Below are positions 34,707-44,301 of a DNA stretch of 64,000 nucleotides, piece after piece. The position numbers and the translations under genes were made by a program. This DNA comes from JAJYSO01 sp964495935 (GTDB taxonomy: Bacteria > Bacteroidota > Bacteroidia > Flavobacteriales > Flavobacteriaceae), in the NCBI GenBank assembly GCA_964495935.1, contig CAZBXQ010000002.1, positions 62,001-126,000 on the forward strand, in the 5' to 3' direction. The notes below the pieces were generated by a model. The model worked only from the letters and a program-made list of their open reading frames with translations, searched no databases and was not told the DNA's origin. The first letter of the stretch is position 1. Every line of letters starts with the position of its first letter.

Positions 34707-36485
34707 ATGAACAAGCCTACCCGAATATTTGATATTGCTTTTTATCAGCTGGACAATCACCCCTTAGCGAAAGCACTGGCGACCAAACGGAACGGCAAGT
34801 GGAATTTTTTGTCCACAAAAGCATATATAGCAAAGTTTAATCAATTAAGTCGGGGATTATTAAAACTGGGAATTCAACCCAACGATAAAATAGCAGTCGT
34901 TACCACGTCAAATATCTCAGAATGGAATATATTGGATATGGCGGTACTGCAAATTGGCGCACAAAATGTTCCTATTTACCCTACCAATACGATCGATGCC
35001 TATCACTACGTATTAAATCACAGTGAAGCAAAATATGTATTTATTTCGGACGAGGAGACGTTACAAAAAGTAAACGCAGCCAAGAAAGGCACCCAAATAA
35101 AAGAAGTTTACGGATTTGTCGATATAGCAGGCTGTAAGAATTGGGAGGAAGTCCTAAAAATGGGAGAAGAGGAGACCCTGCAAACCCGGGTAGAAGAACT
35201 TCGGCGTCAAGTAAAGCCTGAAGATTTAGCTACTCTTATTTATACCTCGGGAACTACAGGCACGCCCAAGGGAGTAATGTTAACCCATAACAACCTGGTG
35301 AGTAATGTAATCGACAGTGCCACCAAAGTGCCTTTTGAAACCGGAACGCAAGTAGCTCTGAGTTTGTTACCCCTTTGTCACGTTTTTGAACGAATGTTGA
35401 TTTATCTGTATCAATATTTCTCGATTTCTGTGTATTACGCAGAGTCCATCGATGCTGTTGCCGATAACTTAAAAGAAGTTCAGCCCACTTTTATAACGGT
35501 GGTTCCCCGCGTTTTAGAAAAAGCCTATGCCAGTTTTACAAAAAAAGGAAATGCCATGACCGGCCTTAAACACAAGCTGTTTTTATGGGCTGTTTCCCTG
35601 GCCAAGAAATATGAACCTTTCGGGGAGATGTCGGGTTGGTATAAATTTAAATTGAAAATTGCCAATGCGCTGGTGCTCTCCAAATGGAAGGAAGGAATGG
35701 GAGGTCGAATTGAGTTAGCCGTATCCGGAAGTTCTGCTCTTTCGCCCGAATTAGCACGGATCTATGCCGCCGCCGGGATGACCGTCATAGAAGGTTATGG
35801 ATTAACAGAGACCTCTCCGGTGATTTCGGTAAATACAACGAATAAGGAGGATTACAAGTTGGGAACAGTAGGAAAAACAATTCCTCACGTGAAAGTAAAA
35901 ATAGCCAAAGACGGTGAAATCTTAGTCAAAGGTCCCAACGTGATGAATGGATATTTTAAAGATGAGGAGAAAACAAAAGCTGCTTTTGATGCCGAAGGGT
36001 ATTTCAAAACCGGAGACATGGGGGAAATTGATAATGATGGATTTTTAAAAATAACCGGAAGAAAAAAACAAATGTTTAAGACATCCGGAGGAAAATATAT
36101 CGTTCCGGAACGCCTTGAAGGAGAATTGGAAAAATCACAATTTATTGAACACGCCATTGTCGTAGGAGAAGGAAAAAAGATGCCCTCCGCCCTTATTCAA
36201 TTAGACTTTGCCTTTATTGAGTCTTGGGCCAAACGCAAAGGTATTGCTATGGATTTTAAAGATTTGGAATCCGTTTGTAAAAATGAAAAACTAATCGCAC
36301 GAATCCAACAAGAAGTCAATACCGCCAATCAAGGCTTCGGGCACTGGGAGCAAGTCAAGGCGTTTAGATTAACACCCGGAGAGTGGAGTATTGAAGGAGG
36401 AGAATTAACACCTACCTTAAAAATTAAACGTAAAAACGTACTTGACAAGTATAAGGATTTATACGAAGAGATGTACAAGGAGTAG
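34707..36485 (+). CDS. Long-chain acyl-CoA synthetase (AMP-forming)
   Basis: An ANL-superfamily long-chain fatty acid-CoA ligase. The P-loop is LIYTSGTTGTPKGVMLTH, the A5 motif GYGLTETSPVIS, the A7 segment YFKTGDMGEI and the A8 hinge ITGRKKQMFKTSGGKYI, followed by a catalytic-lysine-type LTPTLKIKRKNV near the C-terminus. I chose the ATG at 34707 (MNKPTRIFDIAFYQ, 592 residues); the open frame starts 11 codons earlier at a TTG. It activates fatty acids at the inner face of the membrane. It converges on the next gene with 11 bases between stops. Confidence 0.95.
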   Translation: MNKPTRIFDIAFYQLDNHPLAKALATKRNGKWNFLSTKAYIAKFNQLSRGLLKLGIQPNDKIAVVTTSNISEWNILDMAVLQIGAQNVPIYPTNTIDAYHYVLNHSEAKYVFISDEETLQKVNAAKKGTQIKEVYGFVDIAGCKNWEEVLKMGEEETLQTRVEELRRQVKPEDLATLIYTSGTTGTPKGVMLTHNNLVSNVIDSATKVPFETGTQVALSLLPLCHVFERMLIYLYQYFSISVYYAESIDAVADNLKEVQPTFITVVPRVLEKAYASFTKKGNAMTGLKHKLFLWAVSLAKKYEPFGEMSGWYKFKLKIANALVLSKWKEGMGGRIELAVSGSSALSPELARIYAAAGMTVIEGYGLTETSPVISVNTTNKEDYKLGTVGKTIPHVKVKIAKDGEILVKGPNVMNGYFKDEEKTKAAFDAEGYFKTGDMGEIDNDGFLKITGRKKQMFKTSGGKYIVPERLEGELEKSQFIEHAIVVGEGKKMPSALIQLDFAFIESWAKRKGIAMDFKDLESVCKNEKLIARIQQEVNTANQGFGHWEQVKAFRLTPGEWSIEGGELTPTLKIKRKNVLDKYKDLYEEMYKE

Positions 36486-36496
36486 AATGTACTCGG

Positions 36497-37408
36497 TCAA
36501 TTGTTCTGCAATAAATCATTCAAGGCCTTATCGATTTGCGTATATCTAAAAATAAAATGAGATTGTTCTAATTTCTCGCTTACAACCAATTGACTTGACA
36601 ATATCATTGTAGCCATCTCTCCCAATGTCATTTTTAATACAGAAGCAGGAACCGGAGGAAGAAGCATAGGCCGATGCAGTACTTTAGCGATACTTTTTAA
36701 TAAATAACGCTGTTTAACGGGGTTGGGAGCTACACCATTAAAAACGCCTTCCATCTGATTGTTGAGCAAATACAGAAATAATTCCGTCAAATCTTCAATA
36801 TGAATCCACGACTGCCACTGTTTTCCACTCCCCAGACAAGCCCCCATATAGCCGTTTATCGTTTTTTTAAGCAGAGTCAGTAGCCCCCCGTCCGGTGCCA
36901 AAACGAGACCGATTCGGACTTTGGTCACATCAACTCCCAATTCTTCAAACCGATCGGCAGTATATTCCCATTCCCGGGCCACCTGCCCCAGGAAATCGTC
37001 TGATCGCTCCGGCGATTTTTCAGTATAAAGGCGGGATAATGAACTGGGATAAATACCGATGGCACTGGCCGACAAAAATTGGGTAACCTCGTGATTATTT
37101 TTAGCCAGTAAGGTATAAAGAAGCTCACCGGTTTGCTTACGGCTGGATCGAATAGCGGCTTTTTGCTTACGCGTCCAGCGTTTGGAAACCCGGGCTCCCG
37201 CCAAATGAACAATTTTATTTACCCCAGCGAGACATTCTTCATCAATTTCTCCTGTTTTTGGATTCCAGTAAAAGCCCTTGCATTGTGACTCCTGTATAAT
37301 TTGTTTGGGTCTCCGAGTCAGGTAGTGAATGCTAATCCCCCGGTCTTCACACAACCGCTTGAGATGGCTCCCAATCAATCCGGTCATTCCCGTTATTAAG
37401 ATCTTCAT
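36497..37408 (-). CDS. TIGR01777 family epimerase (YfcH/SulA-like SDR)
   Basis: An extended short-chain dehydrogenase-like protein of 303 residues in the TIGR01777 family, related to E. coli YfcH and to a plant homologue named SulA. The NADP loop MKILITGMTGLIGSHL is at the N-terminus; family segments include NKIVHLAGARVSKRWTRKQK, LSASAIGIYP and the C-terminal GVFNGVAPNPVKQRYLLKSI plus MLLPPVPASVLKMTLGEMA. Its physiological role is unknown. The gene is single. Confidence 0.93.
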   Translation of the reverse strand: MKILITGMTGLIGSHLKRLCEDRGISIHYLTRRPKQIIQESQCKGFYWNPKTGEIDEECLAGVNKIVHLAGARVSKRWTRKQKAAIRSSRKQTGELLYTLLAKNNHEVTQFLSASAIGIYPSSLSRLYTEKSPERSDDFLGQVAREWEYTADRFEELGVDVTKVRIGLVLAPDGGLLTLLKKTINGYMGACLGSGKQWQSWIHIEDLTELFLYLLNNQMEGVFNGVAPNPVKQRYLLKSIAKVLHRPMLLPPVPASVLKMTLGEMATMILSSQLVVSEKLEQSHFIFRYTQIDKALNDLLQNN

Positions 37409-37763
37409 TTTGTTCCCCCTTCTATCCCCTCAAAGTTCCTCAAAATAACAGTAAGCTTCGATTCGTTTAATAGGAATTTAACGGCATTCCCAAAAGATGG
37501 CCACCCCTTTTGAATGAGCATGATGGAACCCGACATCAGATAATAAAAGTCGTTTATAATTTTAGAACACGAAAAATTATCCTCGATTTTAACCGGAAGT
37601 TGGGAAAGAATTTATAGAATCGCATCAAAGTCCCATAAATAGAGCGTTATGAATATCCACGGAGCGGTATAAAGGGGTAAAAATCCCCCCGTATAAAACC
37701 TGAAAAAAAAGCAGATGATAATTCCACCTCCTTCATCTGTAGAAGTTTTCTACGATTTGGGTA
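37409..37763 (-). terminator. Intergenic region with terminator of the T9SS protein gene
   Basis: In this 355-base gap, the minus strand at 37739-37712 reads CAGATGA, a 14-base loop, TCATCTG, then C and eight T (to about 37703), an intrinsic terminator for the T9SS-protein gene. A second perfect hairpin, GTAGAA-AAC-TTCTAC, precedes it at 37754-37740. The rest up to the TIGR01777 gene start shows nothing I can support. Confidence 0.7.
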
Positions 37764-38501
37764 TTAATCCACAACGATTTTTTGTGTTTTAACCAGCCCC
37801 TGTTGATTTTGGAAGCGTACGATATAGATTTGAGAGGAGAGATCAGAAATATCAATTTGATATCGCCCGGACTGGAGGGTTTCCTGTTTTACTTCTCGGC
37901 CGATTAAATTAAAAATCTGAAAATGAAGGGGTTCTTCTGCAATCAGTGTCAAATTCCCGTCGCGTATAATGGTTCGCGGAAGACGCACTTGTACCTCTTG
38001 TTTTATGTTTTTCGCTTCTTGCGGATGTTCATATTCATAGGTAAACTCCAGACTTTCCAATACCCTCGCAGTCGGCGGATCAATTTGTTGAAATTCAATT
38101 TTATAGACGATGTTCTCATCGGGATCCTCTCCTCGCTCCCTTTGATTCCACAGCCGGTTGAGCCCTTCATCAAAAATAGCCCGAGGCGGAATTTCATAAA
38201 ATCCGTTTTCATTTCCGGGATACACAGCCCCTTCTTGAATTTCTTTGTGACATTCTCCTCCAAAACAAAGTTCAAAATCCCGGCCATCGGTATTTTCAAG
38301 TGCTGTTATTTTTATCCGAACCGCAATCGCTTCTGCCGCGTCATTCACTATACTGAACCGCAGATCGGAACCCTTTTCTTCAAGGGTTCTTGTTTTAATT
38401 TTATCACCATTTTCAATCCGACCAATAGAAGTCTCCAGCGAAAACTGAGCTTGAACTACAAAACTGATAAGAAAGAAGAAAAAGAAAGTAATTTTGTTCA
38501 T
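37764..38501 (-). CDS. Secreted protein with T9SS type A sorting domain
   Basis: A 245-residue exported protein. Residues 1-19 form a signal peptide (FFFFFLISFVVQAQ). Residues 20-165 are beta-rich and acidic, with a Cys pair in FELCFGGECHKEIQ; I recognise no family. Residues about 175-245 form a T9SS type A C-terminal domain: FQIFNLIGREVKQ, SGRYQIDISDL, IYIVRFQNQQG and the final KTQKIVVD. It should be carried over the outer membrane by the type IX system and processed at the C-terminus. The gene is single, ended by a stem-loop. A TATATTTG box lies far upstream at 38635-38628. Confidence 0.88.
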   Translation of the reverse strand: MNKITFFFFFLISFVVQAQFSLETSIGRIENGDKIKTRTLEEKGSDLRFSIVNDAAEAIAVRIKITALENTDGRDFELCFGGECHKEIQEGAVYPGNENGFYEIPPRAIFDEGLNRLWNQRERGEDPDENIVYKIEFQQIDPPTARVLESLEFTYEYEHPQEAKNIKQEVQVRLPRTIIRDGNLTLIAEEPLHFQIFNLIGREVKQETLQSGRYQIDISDLSSQIYIVRFQNQQGLVKTQKIVVD

Positions 38502-38912
38502 TCAATAAATTGCCTGTTTTTAACGTTTTTTAATTATATGCCTACTCTTCATTATCACCTGCAAACAAAATACCAAATTTTTTTGGAAGTAAGGCTCACT
38601 TTTATACACAAACTTCCATGAATCAATCAAATATAAATGAATTAGTTTTTATAAGGTTAAATTAAAATGGATTTATGAAAATATTAATAATTATCAAATA
38701 TAATCTAATTTTCAATAGATTTAAACATAGATGATTTCCATATTACAAAAGGTACAGATAATTATTCCCATTTTGGTCCGGAAAAGTATAATTTCAAAAA
38801 CCATAACTTCCCGGTTATTGTAAGAACCGGTAGGGTTTCCGTTAAACTAATGGGGGTGGCATAAAACTCTTTTCACGGTTTTTATTACTTTTGTGGGCAA
38901 AACACAAAAGAT
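38502..38912 (+). promoter_or_regulatory. AT-rich intergenic region with -7 box for the M1 peptidase
   Basis: This 411-base divergent gap has no gene. TACTTTTG at 38886-38893, 20 bases before the M1 ATG, fits TAnnTTTG; no TTG is seen at the right distance. The minus-strand box TATATTTG (38635-38628) may serve the T9SS-protein gene. Confidence 0.45.
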
Positions 38913-41507
38913 ATGATTCATCACAACAAATTTTTGGCAATTCTGCTTGCCTGTTTACTTCCATTGGGGCTTCTGGCTCAAAAAGAAAAAGGGGAATCTG
39001 AAGGCTTTAATAAATACGAAGCTTTTAGTCCTTTGTTCATGACAGAAATGGCCAATTCTTTTAATAGCTCAACGGGAAACCCCGGGCCCAATTATTGGCA
39101 AAACCAGGCCGATTATGATATTCAGGCAACGTTAGACACCGTTCATCACAAGATCAAGGGAAATGTAAAAATCACCTATACGAATAACAGTCCGTACGAC
39201 CTGCAGTATATATGGATTCAAATGGATCAGAATTCTTTTCGCAATGATTCCCGAAGTAAAGCTTTATATCCGGCAGGAGACCGCAACGGGGTTCGTACTC
39301 CCACGCAAGGTTACGAACTTGACGAGGTAAAAATGGACGGAAAAAAGGCGAATTATTTGGTTAATGACAGTCGTATGCAGATTCGTTTGGAGCACCCTAT
39401 TAAAGCAAAAGGCGGACAAGGCACAATCGAAATCCGCTATGCCTATGAAATTCCCACCCATGGGAAAGATCGTACCGGACGGGTAGAGACTCAAAACGGA
39501 TGGATTTATACGATTGCTCAATGGTATCCTCGGATGGTAGTTTTTGATGAAGTTGAAGGCTGGAATACTCTTCCCTATTTGGGAACAGGTGAGTTCTACC
39601 TTGAATATGGAGATTTTAATTATGAAATAACAGCCCCGGAGAATATGACGGTAGTGGGATCCGGAGTGCTGCAAAATCCCAAAGAGGTACTCCAAAAAGA
39701 ACAGCGAAAACGACTAGATAAAGCTGCCAAAAGTGATGAAACGGTGATGATCCTCTCCAAAGAAGAAATGAAAGAAGGAACTCACCATGCAAAAGGAAAA
39801 AACGGAATGTTGACCTGGAAATTTACGATGAGCAATTCTCGCGATATTGCCTGGGCTGCATCCAAAGCTTTTATTTGGGATGCTGCCAGAATTAATCTTC
39901 CCGATGGAAAAACGGCGTTGGCACAATCGGTTTATCCGGAGGAAAACTCGGGCGAAGAGGGATATGCACGTTCTACAGAATATACCAAACACTCCATCGA
40001 AATCAATTCCAAAAACTGGTATCCCTATCCCTATGAAGTAGCTACCAACGTTGGAGGGCATGAAGGTGGAATGGAATATCCGGGATTGGTCTTTTGCAGC
40101 TATAAAAGTAAAGGAAAAAGTCTGTGGGGCGTTATCGATCACGAGTTTGGGCACACTTGGTTCCCTATGATTGTTGGATCTAATGAGCGCGTGTACGGCT
40201 GGTTAGACGAAGGACTGAACACCTTTATCAACGATGTTTCCACCGATGAATTTAACGATGGCGAATATGCAGAGGATAAACATTATCAGGAAATGGGATC
40301 GCGATTGTTCAATGACCAAATGGATCCTCTTTTTACACGTGCCGACGTAATTCACGATCAATATAATCTGGCCTTCGAAGCCTATTATAAGCCGGCTTAT
40401 GCCTTGCATGTTTTACGCAATGTCGTGTTGGGAAAAGATCGTTTTGATTATGCTTTCAAACAATATATAAAAACCTGGGCCTATAAACACCCGCAGCCCT
40501 GGGATTTCTTTAACGTCATGAGCAATGCGGCCGGTGAAGATTTGGGGTGGTTCTTCAAAGGTTGGTTTATGAAAAACTGGAAGAACGATCAAGGTATTGA
40601 AAACGTGGATTATGTTGACGGAGATTATAAGAAAGGTGCTGAGATTACCCTTAAAAACTACGGCCAAATGGCAATGCCGGTTGAGATTGAAGTCACCTTC
40701 GAAGATGGTACAACCCACCGCAAGAAACTGCCCGTTGAAATTTGGATGACCGGTGCCGAATATGTGTATCATTTAGAAGACTCCGATAAAAAGATAAAGA
40801 AAGTGGAAATTGATCCCGATCACTTGGTTCCCGATGTCAATTTGGCAAACAATGAATACAAAAACCTGGAGCCTGCTCCTGAGGGACAAAATGTCGATAC
40901 CGTACTCAGTTCCTACCTGAAAGCCATTGGAGGGGCCGATAAAATTAAGGGAATTCAAGACCTTCATAAAGAGACCGAAGGAAACATGCAAGGCACCCCG
41001 CTTACCATTATCAAAGATCTCAAAAAGCCGGATAAATACCGGCAGGAAGTTCAGGTCTTTGGAAATACTGTTCAAGAAATTGTCATTAACGGCGATGATG
41101 TTCAGCTGATAAGCCAAGGACAGCCTCAGGAACTGGATGAGGAAAAGAAGGAAGAATTAAAAAATGCTTTGCTCACCGAACAGGATTATATAGAACTCCA
41201 ACAGGGCAAAGAGGGCTATACGTTTGACCTTCTGGGCATTGACCAGGTTGACGGAGAAAATGCCTATGTGGTTGCTGTTGAAAGTCCCGAAGGAGATACC
41301 ACTAAACATTATTATGCCGTCGATTCCGGATTAAAACTGATGGTTGAAGACGCACATGGCAGAGCAGTTTCATATTCTGATTATCAAGATGTTGATGGTA
41401 TTATGATCCCTTATGAAACACAACAAGCTATGGGAGGACAAAATATTAAAATGACCCTGAAAGAAGTCAAAATAAACTCCGATATCCCGGATTCAACCTT
41501 TCAATAA
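38913..41507 (+). CDS. M1 family aminopeptidase, exported
   Basis: A zinc aminopeptidase-like protein of 864 residues. A signal peptide covers residues 1-22 (LLACLLPLGLLAQ). Residues about 60-270 form the N-terminal beta saddle. The catalytic region has EGGMEYPGLVFCSY (exopeptidase-type GxMEN variant), IDHEFGHTWFPMIVGSNERV (HExxH) and GWLDEGLNTFIND, where the third zinc Glu stands 18 residues after the HExxH. The extra C-terminal 200 residues (from about 670) resemble the outer-membrane-lipoprotein-like fold seen in similar Bacteroidota M1 proteins (LKAIGGADKIKGIQDL, DPYVVAVESP-type strands). It likely trims peptides in the periplasm. A terminator follows. Confidence 0.92.
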   Translation: MIHHNKFLAILLACLLPLGLLAQKEKGESEGFNKYEAFSPLFMTEMANSFNSSTGNPGPNYWQNQADYDIQATLDTVHHKIKGNVKITYTNNSPYDLQYIWIQMDQNSFRNDSRSKALYPAGDRNGVRTPTQGYELDEVKMDGKKANYLVNDSRMQIRLEHPIKAKGGQGTIEIRYAYEIPTHGKDRTGRVETQNGWIYTIAQWYPRMVVFDEVEGWNTLPYLGTGEFYLEYGDFNYEITAPENMTVVGSGVLQNPKEVLQKEQRKRLDKAAKSDETVMILSKEEMKEGTHHAKGKNGMLTWKFTMSNSRDIAWAASKAFIWDAARINLPDGKTALAQSVYPEENSGEEGYARSTEYTKHSIEINSKNWYPYPYEVATNVGGHEGGMEYPGLVFCSYKSKGKSLWGVIDHEFGHTWFPMIVGSNERVYGWLDEGLNTFINDVSTDEFNDGEYAEDKHYQEMGSRLFNDQMDPLFTRADVIHDQYNLAFEAYYKPAYALHVLRNVVLGKDRFDYAFKQYIKTWAYKHPQPWDFFNVMSNAAGEDLGWFFKGWFMKNWKNDQGIENVDYVDGDYKKGAEITLKNYGQMAMPVEIEVTFEDGTTHRKKLPVEIWMTGAEYVYHLEDSDKKIKKVEIDPDHLVPDVNLANNEYKNLEPAPEGQNVDTVLSSYLKAIGGADKIKGIQDLHKETEGNMQGTPLTIIKDLKKPDKYRQEVQVFGNTVQEIVINGDDVQLISQGQPQELDEEKKEELKNALLTEQDYIELQQGKEGYTFDLLGIDQVDGENAYVVAVESPEGDTTKHYYAVDSGLKLMVEDAHGRAVSYSDYQDVDGIMIPYETQQAMGGQNIKMTLKEVKINSDIPDSTFQ

Positions 41508-41536
41508 TAACGACTTTTCAAAAGTCAACAAGAATC

Positions 41537-41569
41537 AAAACCGGGACATTAAAAACATCCCGGTTTTTT
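41537..41569 (+). terminator. Terminator between the M1 peptidase and tsaC
   Basis: AAAACCGGGA pairs with TCCCGGTTTT around CATTAAAAACA, followed by further T. It ends 5 bases before the tsaC ATG, so tsaC must either start from a promoter within this stem region, receive read-through, or be translated from a transcript that begins inside the M1 gene. Confidence 0.8.
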
Positions 41570-41573
41570 CAAT

Positions 41574-42137
41574 ATGGAAAAAGAAATAAAGAAAGCCATA
41601 GAAACACTCAGGAGTAACGGCCTTCTCCTCTATCCCACCGATACGGTGTGGGGAATTGGTTGCGATGCAACTTCCATAGCCGCCGTACAAAAAGTGTATG
41701 CCTTAAAACAGCGAGCAGCGAGCAAGGCTCTAATCTGTTTAGTGGCCGACTATACTATGTTACAAGATTATATAAAACACAGTCCGCCCAATTTAAAAGA
41801 AATCCTTGAACGACAAACCAAACCGACTACCGTGATTTATCTCCATCCCCGGGGAATCGCCTCAAATCTGGTGGCCCAAAACGATTCGTTGGCAATCCGA
41901 ATTTGCCATCATCCGTTTTGCCAAAAATTGATTCGGGATTTTGGAAGCCCCATCGTTTCTACCTCGGCCAATATAAGTGGTGCTCCTACAGCAAAAACTT
42001 TTGGTCAAATTACTTCTAAAATTAAGAAAGGGGTAGATTATATTGTAAATTTGCCCGATGAATCGGGATCGAATGCAGAACCTTCGAAGATCATTAAAAT
42101 TGAAGAGGACGGTTCGATCAAAACCATACGAGAATAA
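41574..42137 (+). CDS. L-threonylcarbamoyladenylate synthase (TsaC/Sua5/YrdC)
   Basis: Makes threonylcarbamoyl-AMP, the first intermediate of the t6A modification at tRNA position 37. The single YrdC domain (187 residues) includes LLLYPTDTVWGIGCDATS, the YALKQRAASKALICLV basic KxR loop, TVIYLHPRGIASNLV and the SPIVSTSANISGAPTAKTFG signature. No Sua5 C-terminal domain is present, so it is the TsaC type. The next gene, cca, begins 14 bases later; both act on tRNA maturation. The M1 gene terminator lies just in front of the start codon. Confidence 0.95.
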   Translation: MEKEIKKAIETLRSNGLLLYPTDTVWGIGCDATSIAAVQKVYALKQRAASKALICLVADYTMLQDYIKHSPPNLKEILERQTKPTTVIYLHPRGIASNLVAQNDSLAIRICHHPFCQKLIRDFGSPIVSTSANISGAPTAKTFGQITSKIKKGVDYIVNLPDESGSNAEPSKIIKIEEDGSIKTIRE

Positions 42138-42151
42138 GAATTACTGTGTTG

Positions 42152-43609
42152 ATGAATAAGGAAATAGACGCTCCATTGAAATCTGAATACCCCAAAGCAC
42201 TCACGCATCAAATCTTTGATTATATTTCCAAAGCTGCCGATCAACTCGGACAGGAAACCTATGTAATCGGAGGGTTTGTTCGTGATTTCTTCCTCCATCG
42301 CCCTACCGCCGACATTGATATTGTAACCGTCGGAAACGGGATTGAGCTTGCGCAAACCGTCTCCAAGCTACTTCCTAACACCCCGCAGGTAAAGATATTC
42401 AAAACCTTTGGCACGGCCATGCTCCGAGCCTTAGGTTGTGAGATAGAATTTGTAGGGGCTCGAAAAGAGTCTTATGCCAGAAATTCGCGAAACCCGAAAG
42501 TGGCACCGGGAAGTCTCGAAGACGATCAAAATCGACGAGATTTTACCATAAACGCATTGGCCCTGCAATTAAATCAGGAGCATTTCGGACGACTTCGAGA
42601 TCCCTTTGAAGGATTGAAAGATCTTGAAAAAGGAATTTTACGTACTCCCCTCGAACCGGAAAAAACCTATTCTGATGATCCTTTGCGAATGATGCGTGCC
42701 ATTCGCTTTGCCAGCCAACTTCATTTTTATATTGAAGACCGTTCCCTGAAAGCCATCACTAAAAATGCAGAGCGGCTGCAGATTATTACCAACGAACGCA
42801 TCGTTGAGGAGTTCAACAAAATATTGTTATCCGACAAACCTTCTCGCGGACTGGCACTTCTACACAAAACTTGCCTTTTACAACGCATTATTCCCGAGTT
42901 AACCGCACTGGAAGGGGTTGACGAGATCAATGGAGAACGGCATAAAGATAACTTCTGGCACACCCTCGAAGTAGTTGATAACATTGCCAAAGACACCGAT
43001 AATTTGTGGTTGCGTTGGGCGGCTCTGCTTCACGATATTGGAAAAGCACCGACCAAACGTTTTGACAAAAAGGTAGGCTGGACCTTTCACGGGCATGAAT
43101 TCATAGGGTCCAAAATGGTGTACAAACTCTTTAAACGCCTTAAGATGCCCTTGAATCAGAAAATGAAGTATGTACAAAAATTGGTTTTATTGAGTGCCCG
43201 CCCCATCGTCATTGCACAAGATAACGTTACCGATTCTGCCGTTCGCCGATTAATTTTTGATGCCGGCGATGATTTAGACGATTTGATGACGCTCTGCGAT
43301 GCCGACATCACCACCAAAAATCCAAAGCGGTATAAAAAATACCACGACAACTTTAAAATTGTTAGAAAGAAGATAAAAGAGGTCGAAGAAAAAGATCACA
43401 TTCGTAACTTTCAACCTCCGGTTTCAGGAGAGGAAATCATGAAAGCCTTTGGTTTAAAACCATCAAAAGAAATCGGGATGATAAAAAGTGCCATAAAGGA
43501 AGCCATTCTGGAAGGACATATTCCCAATGAATATGAAGCTGCCAGAGCCTTTATGCTAAAAAAAGGAAAAGCCATGGGGCTTACAATCAATCAATCTGCC
43601 TTAAAATAA
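42152..43609 (+). CDS. cca: CCA tRNA nucleotidyltransferase with HD domain
   Basis: Class II nucleotidyltransferase that adds or repairs the 3' CCA of tRNA. The NTase core has YVIGGFVRDFFLHRPTADID with the metal Asp pair, then RRDFTINALALQL and the RNA-binding DPLRMMRAIRFASQL. A C-terminal HD domain is indicated by LLHDIGKAPTKRF and HGHEFIGSKM. The frame allows GTG-TTG-ATG starts at 42146, 42149 and 42152; I chose the ATG (485 residues). The tRNA genes in this window do not encode CCA, which fits a true CCA-adding role rather than a poly(A) polymerase. tsaC is upstream and a pRiA4b-type gene downstream by 8 bases. Confidence 0.94.
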   Translation: MNKEIDAPLKSEYPKALTHQIFDYISKAADQLGQETYVIGGFVRDFFLHRPTADIDIVTVGNGIELAQTVSKLLPNTPQVKIFKTFGTAMLRALGCEIEFVGARKESYARNSRNPKVAPGSLEDDQNRRDFTINALALQLNQEHFGRLRDPFEGLKDLEKGILRTPLEPEKTYSDDPLRMMRAIRFASQLHFYIEDRSLKAITKNAERLQIITNERIVEEFNKILLSDKPSRGLALLHKTCLLQRIIPELTALEGVDEINGERHKDNFWHTLEVVDNIAKDTDNLWLRWAALLHDIGKAPTKRFDKKVGWTFHGHEFIGSKMVYKLFKRLKMPLNQKMKYVQKLVLLSARPIVIAQDNVTDSAVRRLIFDAGDDLDDLMTLCDADITTKNPKRYKKYHDNFKIVRKKIKEVEEKDHIRNFQPPVSGEEIMKAFGLKPSKEIGMIKSAIKEAILEGHIPNEYEAARAFMLKKGKAMGLTINQSALK

Positions 43610-43617
43610 ACTGCGCC

Positions 43618-44142
43618 ATGATTTATAGATTTCGCATTGTTTTAGACACCCTCGATGATGTATTTAGAGATATCGAAATACAACAAGAGGATACCCTTGA
43701 AAGTCTTCACAATGCCATTACACAATCCTTTGGGTTCGAAGGTCATGAAATGGCCTCTTTCTACATTAGTGATGAAAATTGGAGCCAGGGGGAAGAAATT
43801 GCGCTTTTTGACATGAGCGAAGAACTGGGTTCCCTTCGTATTATGAATGAAACTGCCATCGACTCCGTTGTCAATAAACGGCAAACGAAACTCATCTATG
43901 TGTACGATTTTTTAGACTTGTGGACTTTTTACGTTGAACTGGCCGATATTGTAAAACCGGAAAGCGGAATGACCTATCCCAATTTAATGTATGCCCACGG
44001 AATTATGCCCGAAAATCCACCGGAAAAAAAATTTGAAAGTGAAGCCATGGATGAGGATCCCGATTTTTATGACGATGAATTTGGCGATAACAATATCGAT
44101 TTGGACGATTTGGACAACATCGACTTCGATCAGTGGAATTAA
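43618..44142 (+). CDS. Plasmid pRiA4b ORF-3-like protein
   Basis: A 174-residue acidic protein of the pRiA4b ORF-3 (PRiA4_ORF3) family, sometimes labelled as an IS1096 TnpR-like passenger; nothing here suggests a mobile element. Family features: IYRFRIVLDTLDDVFRDIEI at the N-terminus, LESLHNAITQSFGFEGHEM with a Phe-His-rich helix and YVYDFLDLWTFYVELADI. The C-terminus is a run of Asp/Asn (DDEFGDNNIDLDDLDNIDFD). The gene is 8 bases after cca and is read in the same direction, a pairing that may be conserved. Function unknown. Confidence 0.85.
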   Translation: MIYRFRIVLDTLDDVFRDIEIQQEDTLESLHNAITQSFGFEGHEMASFYISDENWSQGEEIALFDMSEELGSLRIMNETAIDSVVNKRQTKLIYVYDFLDLWTFYVELADIVKPESGMTYPNLMYAHGIMPENPPEKKFESEAMDEDPDFYDDEFGDNNIDLDDLDNIDFDQWN

Positions 44143-44301
44143 AAAGAAGAAAGCAGATCTCTTTCCCGATCCTGTCATTTTACCACCTTCAATATCGGCT
44201 TTCCATGACAACATCTTATCTAACTATTTTATAACTTACTAATAATCCATTAGTTGTTATTTTTAAAGATCAGATATAATTTGAATGGGTACTCTCCTAA
44301 A

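Noticed and set aside
37923..38621. 232-residue open frame opposite the T9SS protein gene
   Set aside because: The minus-strand gene has a signal peptide and T9SS domain and ends at a proper terminator; the opposite frame is a shadow.
43618..44142. Mobile-element origin of the pRiA4b-type gene
   Set aside because: The family name comes from a plasmid and IS1096, but there is no transposase, terminal repeat or target duplication, and it follows cca by 8 bases.
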